From NCBI GenBank assembly GCA_965112735.1, contig OZ218951.1:744001-808000 (forward strand): a DNA stretch of 64,000 nt, in the 5' to 3' direction. The stretch's first letter is position 1. Each line of letters begins with the position of its first letter. Positions 57,587 through 64,000 of the stretch are shown here, piece after piece. The position numbers and the translations under genes were made by a program. The stretch comes from Phaeosaccion multiseriatum. Taxonomy: Eukaryota > Ochrophyta, other classes. The notes below the pieces were generated by a model. It was not told the DNA's origin and did not search any database. It saw only the letters and a program-made list of their open reading frames with translations.

Positions 57587-59452
57587 ATGGCCTGGTGCCC
57601 CTGCAGACCCCTTCTGCTTCTCCCCCTGGTGGTGGGCCTGGTGTCTGCCTTTGTGACATCGCCCCTTCATCCTCCTCATTCTTGCTCTTCTTCTCTTACG
57701 GCTCGTATCGCTGGGCTCAAGCGATCTCTCCCAAAAAGGGGGTTGGAAGGGACCTTTGGAGAGGCATCGGGGGGGCAAAGTGCTGCTCTTCGTGGCCACC
57801 AACGGCATCAAAATCAGCACCGTCTTTTCCACCACCAGTATCAGCAGCAGGAGCTGCAGGAGCAGCAGCAGCAGCAGCAGCAGCAGGGGCGGCGGCGGCG
57901 GCGTGATGGCTGCCACTTTACCTCTGGCCGATTCTCCCACGCGCTGGGGTCAGTGGCGTCGGCGTCGTCTGCAACGCGTACGGTAGTTGAGCCAGCTCAG
58001 CCGTCTTTTTCATCCTCTTTTCCGGCTTCTTCACGCCCCCCTTCCGTGAGTGCTGTCGCCGGAGCTCCTTCGAAGCTGGAGGCAAGATCCCTACTCTCTC
58101 TGAGTTTCGACGAGCTGTCAGAGGTGCTGGAAGGCAGTGGAAGGGCTGCCATGGTGTGGGCGGCCCTGGAGAAGGGCTTTGACCCCCTCTTGGGCGAGGG
58201 AGGGGTAGTAGGGACAGCCGAGGAGGGCACAGCAGGCGGCGGTGGAGAGCAGGGCAAAGGCAAAGGCAAAGGCAAGGGCAAGGGCATGGTCGTGAAGGGC
58301 GGCATCACCGACAGAACCATGGCCCAACTACATGACTCCTTCCACGGCTTGAGCCTACCGTGGTCGCTCGTCAAGGAGACAGTGAGCCCGTGCGGCACAC
58401 GCAAGCTCCTCATCAAGATGGAGGACGGGCTGGAGGTGGAGACGGTGCTCATCCCCTCTCTGACCGAGTCCAGGACCACCCTCTGCGTGTCGAGCCAGGT
58501 CGGGTGTGTGCAGGGCTGTCGGTTCTGCATGACAGGCACTATGGGGCTTCTGCGTGACCTCACGGCGGAGGAGATCCTTGCTCAGGTCTGGTACGCCAAG
58601 CGGGCCTGGCGTTTCGCAGCCCAAGAAGCAGCAGAAGCAGCAGCAGCAGTTGGTGATTCAGGGGGAGGAGGAGTTGGTGATATAGATACAGGACGAGGAG
58701 CGGCAGCCACACCAATGCCCATGCCAATGCCAGAGCTGAGGAACATTGTGTTTATGGGCATGGGTGAGCCGCTCAACAACGTCCACTCGGTCAAGCACGC
58801 ATTGCGGCAGCTTACCCACAACAAAATGTTTGGCTTTGCCCCTGCACACATTGCCGTGAGTACGGTGGGGCCCTCCCCGGAGGCCATCCTTGAAATGAGG
58901 GACATGCCCGCCCGGCTGGCGTGGTCGGTGCACGCTGGGACGGACGAGGTGCGCAAGGCGCTGGTGCCCACGACAAGGCACAGCATGGTCGAGCTGCGGG
59001 ACGCGTTTTCAGAGGTGCTGAAGAGAGGAGGAGGAGGTGGAGAGGGAGACGCAGGAGCGGGAGCAGGGGGGGGAGAGGAAGCAACAGGGCGAAGCGCCTC
59101 AGCGGGGAATCTCTTTGTGGAGGCGACCTTGATCGACGGGGTAAACGACACGCCCGAGCTTGCCCTGGCGATGGCAGAGCTGTTGGCCCCTCTGCCGGGC
59201 AAGACAAAGATCAACTTGCTGCCCTATAATGACATTGGGGTGGCGGGCTTCAAGCCTTCTCCGGCGGCGAATGTGGAGGCGTTTCAGAAAGTGTTGAGGG
59301 AGCAGGGGTTCACGGCAACGGTTCGGGTGGCGAGGGGGGACGAGGAGAGCTCAGCGTGTGGCATGTTGGCCACGGCGAGTAAGAAGGACAAGAAGAGAGA
59401 GAAGCAGCAGCAGCAGCAGCAGCAGCAGCAGTTGGTGATACAGCAGCAATAG
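57587..59452 (+). CDS. RlmN/Cfr-family radical SAM 23S rRNA/tRNA methyltransferase, probably plastid
   Basis: Methylates C2 of adenosine in 23S rRNA (and tRNA) by radical SAM chemistry. Single exon, 621 residues. The iron-sulfur motif is CVQGCRFC (Cys307, Cys311, Cys314). Other family blocks: LCVSSQVGC, MGMGEPLNN, AVSTVG, ARLAWSVHA, ALVPTTRHS, EATLIDGVND, KINLLPYN, and the second catalytic cysteine in SSACGMLA (Cys591), so the enzyme should be active. The start ATG gives a signal peptide, RPLLLLPLVVGLVSA, followed directly by FVTSP, the signal-plus-Phe pattern of heterokont plastid proteins; an upstream GTG was rejected. Low-complexity Gln/Gly/Lys inserts separate conserved blocks. The dispersed motif occurs twice in an internal insert (58641-58685) and again as QLVIQQQ at the extreme C-terminus. 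Confidence 0.9.
   Translation: MAWCPCRPLLLLPLVVGLVSAFVTSPLHPPHSCSSSLTARIAGLKRSLPKRGLEGTFGEASGGQSAALRGHQRHQNQHRLFHHQYQQQELQEQQQQQQQQGRRRRRDGCHFTSGRFSHALGSVASASSATRTVVEPAQPSFSSSFPASSRPPSVSAVAGAPSKLEARSLLSLSFDELSEVLEGSGRAAMVWAALEKGFDPLLGEGGVVGTAEEGTAGGGGEQGKGKGKGKGKGMVVKGGITDRTMAQLHDSFHGLSLPWSLVKETVSPCGTRKLLIKMEDGLEVETVLIPSLTESRTTLCVSSQVGCVQGCRFCMTGTMGLLRDLTAEEILAQVWYAKRAWRFAAQEAAEAAAAVGDSGGGGVGDIDTGRGAAATPMPMPMPELRNIVFMGMGEPLNNVHSVKHALRQLTHNKMFGFAPAHIAVSTVGPSPEAILEMRDMPARLAWSVHAGTDEVRKALVPTTRHSMVELRDAFSEVLKRGGGGGEGDAGAGAGGGEEATGRSASAGNLFVEATLIDGVNDTPELALAMAELLAPLPGKTKINLLPYNDIGVAGFKPSPAANVEAFQKVLREQGFTATVRVARGDEESSACGMLATASKKDKKREKQQQQQQQQQLVIQQQ
58641..58685 (+). repeat. Two adjacent dispersed motif copies in RlmN-like gene
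   Basis: GTTGGTGATTCAG and GTTGGTGATATAG within 45 bases, in frame as VGDSG and VGDID. Confidence 0.75.
59426..59448 (+). repeat. Dispersed motif copy at RlmN-like C-terminus
   Basis: GTTGGTGATACAGCAGC inside a CAG run, read as LVIQQQ immediately before the stop codon. Confidence 0.85.
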
Positions 59453-60076
59453 TGACAATGATGTAGCAAAAGGACAGGGGAGGAGGAAGAGCAAGCGCAA
59501 TGGCAAGAACCAAAGGGAAAAAAAAAAAAGCAGAAGAGTTACAATGCAATGAGTAGAGAAACAACGAGCCCAGGGCTGTAGTCACTCTCCGTCGACGGAG
59601 ATGTACCGTAGTCCTCCAAGAGGTCAAGCTGGTCCAACAAACACCAACCAAGGCAGATTGCTGCCCTCCTCGCCCATCAACGCCCTCGGTGCCTCTTCCT
59701 CTGTCTCGCCATCGTAACGGTTAGAGCAAATCAGTGGAACGGGAGTGTGTGCCCAAGTCTTTTCTTTTAAAACTAATTGAAGTCGTGTTGACATGTATCT
59801 TGCATATATATATATATACGGATCTGGTTGACTTTGTGTGTGTGTGTATGCGTGCGTGCGAAGGTCTCGGTGTGTGGGCTCTCTCCACCACCAAGCCCCC
59901 CCCCACGCGCTGTTCACCAAAGCGAGAGCCAAAGCCAGCGCCCTTCCCTCCCTGCCCCACTGCTGCCCAATGCAGGGAGTGAAGCAATCGCCACAGGGCA
60001 TGATTTTCACTCCCCTCTCTGCTTCCCTTCCCCCCCTCTCCTCCACCTCCGCCAACATACCACTCCCCAGCAACTC
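59453..60076. other. Convergent intergenic spacer
   Basis: About 620 bases between two convergent genes, with short A-rich and TG-rich patches. No gene seen. Confidence 0.55.
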
Positions 60077-61236
60077 TTAAGCGCCCGAGAACTGTCCTGG
60101 CCCGGGCGGGGCATCCAACGGAGAGACAACTGTAACTGGAGTACTTACTCCGCCCCCATCCCCTCCAGCTTCCTCCGGCTCCTCCTCCTCCTCCTCCCCG
60201 CCCCCTCCACTTTCTTCCCCATCCTTATGCTTCCCGACCCCCCGGGGGCGCGCATGGGCGTCCCTTGTTGGCGACGACGCGGACTCCATGTCTTGGTAGT
60301 ACAGGGGCGACACAAGACTGGCGCTACTCCTGCTGCTGCTGATGTGCTCAAAGATGCGCGCCCCTTCCCTCTTGAAGAGCCGTCCGGTGCCATCCAGGGC
60401 GGAGATGAAACCGTTCTTGGTGTTCTGATTGGCACCCCTGCCCCCCGTGCGAGGGAACCACGTGGCATCCGAGCCCACATCCGAGACAAAGCACAAGATC
60501 TTGAATCTCGACTTGCGGAAATGCTCAAACGCTGCCCTCTCCTCCAGTGTGAGCACTCCACCTCCGTCCACCGGTGCATGCCCACGATCCTGCCCACTAC
60601 TCATCCCACCGCTCTCCGCGCCGGCCTGACTGCTGCCGCTGCTGCCCCCTACCCCTCCTCCTCCTCGGCCTCGCTGCCACCTTCCTCTTCCTCCTCGGGC
60701 TCCTCCTCCGCCTTGCACCCCCTCTCCTCCTCCTCCTCCTTCTCCTCCTCCCACCCCCACTCCAGCCTCTTCTGCGATCGCCTCCGCCGCAGCAGCTGCA
60801 GCTTCTCGGATCTTCACCTTCACCAACAATGTCAGGCCATAGCTATGCCCCACTCCCTCCGAGGAGGAGAGGGAGACTCCCGCTTTCTTCTTCCTCTCTC
60901 TAAAGGAGACGGGTCCGCCCACCTCCACCCCCAAGTCCGTCAAGCCCGAGTCCGCCCGGAGGTTGGCCATGCTTAGACTGCCATCCCCATCCTCCCCAAG
61001 GAGGCCTCGGAGCTGCTCCTCTTCCTCCTCGTCCTCATCTTCATCGTCCAAGTTGTCGTATATGCTGCTTCGGAGACCCGTTCCCGGTTGTGTATCACCA
61101 ACTGCTGCAGGGCCGATGCCGCCTCCTTCTCCCCCTCCCGACAGGCTGCCGCGGGTGGCTGCAGACGCCGCAGACGAAGATGCCGCGACGATGCTGCTTC
61201 GAATCGTGTTGACAAGGCTGCCTCTCCTCAGCCTCC

Positions 61237-61271
<35 letters not shown>

Positions 61272-64000
61272 TGTGCCGCCTGTTCATCCGCGGCATCCTC
61301 TCTGAACCACCCCACCGGCCCTAGCTGCCCCCTGCGATGGTACGGCCTCTCCCGATACTCGTGCAGCAGTTGGTCCTCCACCACATTGGCCTTGATGGGC
61401 GCAATCACCAGCCCCGTGGCACCGCTATGCACTCGGACCTTCTGTAGCCCCACCATCTCCCACTTCCTCCCTCCCCCCCCACTTCCTCCTCCTCCGGGGA
61501 TCTTCCTCCCCCAGTTGGCGCCTCCCATACCACCATGGGACCGACCGACTCCATCAGCACCACCATTCTCATCCTCCTCGTCGTCGTCGTCCTGTGGAAG
61601 TTGGTCCTCATGCCGCCAGACCTCGACTCGGAGAACCAACCCGTGCACACTAATGGATTGCGTGGGAAGCTGGGGGAACAGGGACAGGAGACTCACTACC
61701 TCCCTCTCCGCCAACACTTCCGCGGGGTAGGCGAAGCTGCCCACCGGGGAGAGGCGCATGGTGGCACGAGGAAGCACCTCTCTCTGCACAAAGATGACGC
61801 TCTCGTGTCGCGGCACCTTGCTCATCACATAGTCCCCGGGGGGCAGCTCGTCGCCGTCATCTGTGAGGAGCTTGACGGGCCGATCCACCACCACGCGGAC
61901 ATGTGCGTCTACTCCTCCATCGGCTGCCATCTCTACCTCTGCCTTGAGGACGACGAAGTCCCCCGCCAGCAGCGCTCCAGCTGCCCGACAACCGAACTGA
62001 AGCACGTCACCCTCGGCGATGGAGCAGTCGCCATAGTCGAGCACAACCCCCCCCCCTCCTCCTCTATCACCCACTGCTGCTGTACGACCAACTTCTCCTC
62101 CTCCTCCTCCTTCGGCGGCCGTGATCATCATCATACTTGCCGCTGCCCCTCCTCCTCCTCCTCCTCCTCCTCCTCCTCCTCCTCCTTTCGCCTCCTCCTC
62201 CTCCTCCTCCCTACCGAGGCCTCCGATCCCTCCACCCCCGCCATAAGAGGAGGAGCTTTTCATGTGCAGCACGGCAGAACCGTCCAGCCTGGCCTGCCAC
62301 CCCTCCACCTCCTGCCCCTTGAAGCGGATCGGGTACTTGAGATCACAAAGCTCCAACCGGTACTCGCGAGCAGGAATGTTGCGAGGCATGGACAGCTCCA
62401 CAATGGCAAAGGCGTCCTCCTCACCGCGCCCCCTCTCCTCCTCCTCCTCCTCCTCCTCGTCGTCGTCGTACTCCTCCTCCTCTTCCTCCTCCTCGCCGTC
62501 GTCTTCTTTGCCCTCCCCAGCCTTCTTCGCCGCTCCATCAGCAGCAGAGGCAGACGCATCTCCTCCTGCTACCTTACTCGCAACAGCGTTGACAGCAGCA
62601 GCAGCGCTGGAGCGACGGCGAACAGCACTAGCCCGGCGCTTCTGCTGTAGCACCAACTGCTGCTGCTGCTGTATCACCAACGACTGCTCGTTGGGAAACA
62701 CCCTCAACACCTCTACATCCGTAGCGTCGCCAACACAGCGCTTGCTCCCCTGCTCCGCCGCCTCCACACTGAGGTTGACCGGCAGCAGCCTCACCACCCA
62801 CGCCACTTTGCGTGAGGGTTGCGATACCACCTCCCCCAGACAGTTGCGCAGGTCCACTCGAAACTGCACGATATCCCCAGCGAAACACACATTCATCAGC
62901 CGTCGCTTCCCCTCCTCCTGCTGCTGCTGCTGGAGGTGCTCCTTGCCCTCCTTCTCCTCCTGCTCCTGCTCCTCCTCATCCACGCCCCCTCTACGGCTGC
63001 TGCTGCTGCTGCTGCTGACTATGTCAACAAGATCTCTCCGAGTCACCGACGTGTTCGTCCCCACAGACCCTTTGGCAAGGGGACGACTCCTCCTGGCGCC
63101 TGTCAACACCCGTATCAACCCCGCAACGGAGCAGCGCTCGTGTGCCAACATGCTACCGTAGTCGTCGGCAAGCATCATAACGGCACGGTGCAGAGAAGAG
63201 ATGAGACTCACATCGGACAGGTTGTCAAAGAGCCAGTCCAGCAGTACTTGCCGCCGAGACGGCAGCAGATGGGCATGCCGTTGTACTTGCGCCCCACCGC
63301 CGCCGCCCCCGCCCCCCTGCGTTGTACTTCCTCCTCCTCCTCCTGGCGACGATGGCCCGAAACCGAATCCCCCTCCCCGGGGGGTGGGTATGGGCGTCTG
63401 CGCGGGTGAGCCCGAGGTAGAAGAAATGGGCGAGCCAATGCCGGGACCTGACACCTGGTATCCATACGCCCCACCCCCAGCCCCCCCTCCACCCCCACCC
63501 CCTCGGCGGACGAAGGCCGTGCCCCATGTAGGCCCCCAAGTAGTGCAGGATTTAACGGGGTTTCCGTCTCGGTATGGTGAGAACCACATGTCCAAGCGGG
63601 TCTCCACCGCGTCGCCAAGGGCAGACTCCCATGCGTGCACAAAGTGATTGAGCCTCGACTTGCACTCTTTCTCCAGCGCTTTCTCTTCCTCTCGGCTGCC
63701 CACTCCAACACCGCTGGGACCTCCTCCTGCTGCTGCTGCTGCTGCTGTATCACCAACTGCGGTACTTCCTCCTCCTTCTCCTCCGCCTCTTCCCCTGGCT
63801 CGCCTGCGCAGGAGCAAAGCCGCTTTGTATGACTTAATCACACTCCTCTTGAGGCCTCTCCACACCGCTGTCTTGCGCTTCTCCCGAGGGTGCACGATGT
63901 TGTCGTCCCTGAGGTAGCTCAGGGCGGTTTGTCGCATGGAGCCCCGGACAGGAAGTTTGAGTAGCCGGATAAGGAAAGGGGCTTCTTCGCGTGCGAGGCG
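60077..64000 (-). CDS. Large unknown protein, 5' end beyond the window
   Basis: Continuous frame of over 1300 codons with no stop, open to the right edge; the Met at 63937 is internal. I do not recognise the family. Ordered, well-composed segments alternate with long low-complexity inserts: KRSVIKSYKAALLLRRR near the edge, LLDWLFDNLSDVSLISSLHR, MNVCFAGDIVQFRVDLRNC, REYRLELCDLKYPIRFKG, DYGDCSIAEGDVLQFGCRAA, VVVDRPVKLLTDDGDELPPG and, near the end, FEHFRKSRFKILCFVSDVGS. The inserts are Glu/Asp-rich, Gly-rich or Gln-rich triplet-repeat expansions. At least five copies of the dispersed GTATCACCAAC motif fall inside these inserts and are read as AVGDT or LVIQQQ. No membrane span or signal is visible. 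Introns were not needed to keep the frame. Confidence 0.6.
61091..61108 (-). repeat. Dispersed motif copy in the large unknown gene
   Basis: TGTATCACCAACTGCTGC, read on the minus strand as AAVGDTQ. Confidence 0.85.
62643..62684 (-). repeat. Two adjacent dispersed motif copies in the large unknown gene
   Basis: GTAGCACCAACTGC and GTATCACCAAC separated by CTG triplets, read on the minus strand as LVIQQQ and LVLQQ. Confidence 0.85.
63742..63760 (-). repeat. Dispersed motif copy in the large unknown gene
   Basis: CTGCTGTATCACCAACTGC, read on the minus strand as AVGDTAA; preceded by CTG triplets. Confidence 0.85.

Overview
The window is nuclear DNA of an intron-rich, GC-rich eukaryote, most likely a photosynthetic stramenopile (ochrophyte alga). 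Evidence: almost every gene is split by GT-AG introns of roughly 100-500 bases; two proteins (Mpv17-like and RlmN-like) begin with a signal peptide running into a Phe, the pattern of heterokont plastid presequences; and the gene set (isocitrate lyase with a peroxisomal tail, HID1, UCH, QRICH2-like flagellar protein, 7TM-RGS, saposin-B protein) is eukaryotic. I cannot name the species.

Layout, left to right: RhoGAP protein (+, 5' end uncertain); unknown multi-span membrane protein (-); Mpv17/PMP22 protein (+); HID1 family protein, 8 exons (-); cis-prenyltransferase (+); secreted saposin-B protein (-); UCH-L3-type deubiquitinase, 7 exons (+); a cysteinyl-tRNA synthetase C-terminal remnant (+); a large fusion of an MLKL-like helical domain, a TKL kinase and about 23 armadillo repeats with one apparent frameshift (+); an NSF D2 remnant with several frameshifts (-); a 13-exon QRICH2/DUF4795-like coiled-coil protein (-); a small unknown gene (+) whose intron is filled by a reverse-transcriptase element and a second partial copy of it (-); a 7TM-RGS receptor-like protein (-); isocitrate lyase, 14 exons (-); a LYR protein (-); a plastid RlmN-type radical SAM enzyme (+); and a large unknown protein running off the right edge (-). 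There is no operon logic; neighbours are functionally unrelated, as expected for a nuclear genome.

Two patterns cut across the genes. First, a short sequence with core GTTGGTGATACAGCAG, usually embedded in CAG/CTG repeats, recurs at least a dozen times on both strands, in exons and introns of unrelated genes and in several reading frames, so it behaves as a DNA-level dispersed element. Second, many introns carry long simple repeats that read as pyrimidine tracts on the coding strand directly before the 3' splice site. All exon structures here were derived by eye from splice signals, frame continuity and family conservation; nothing was checked against transcripts or databases.
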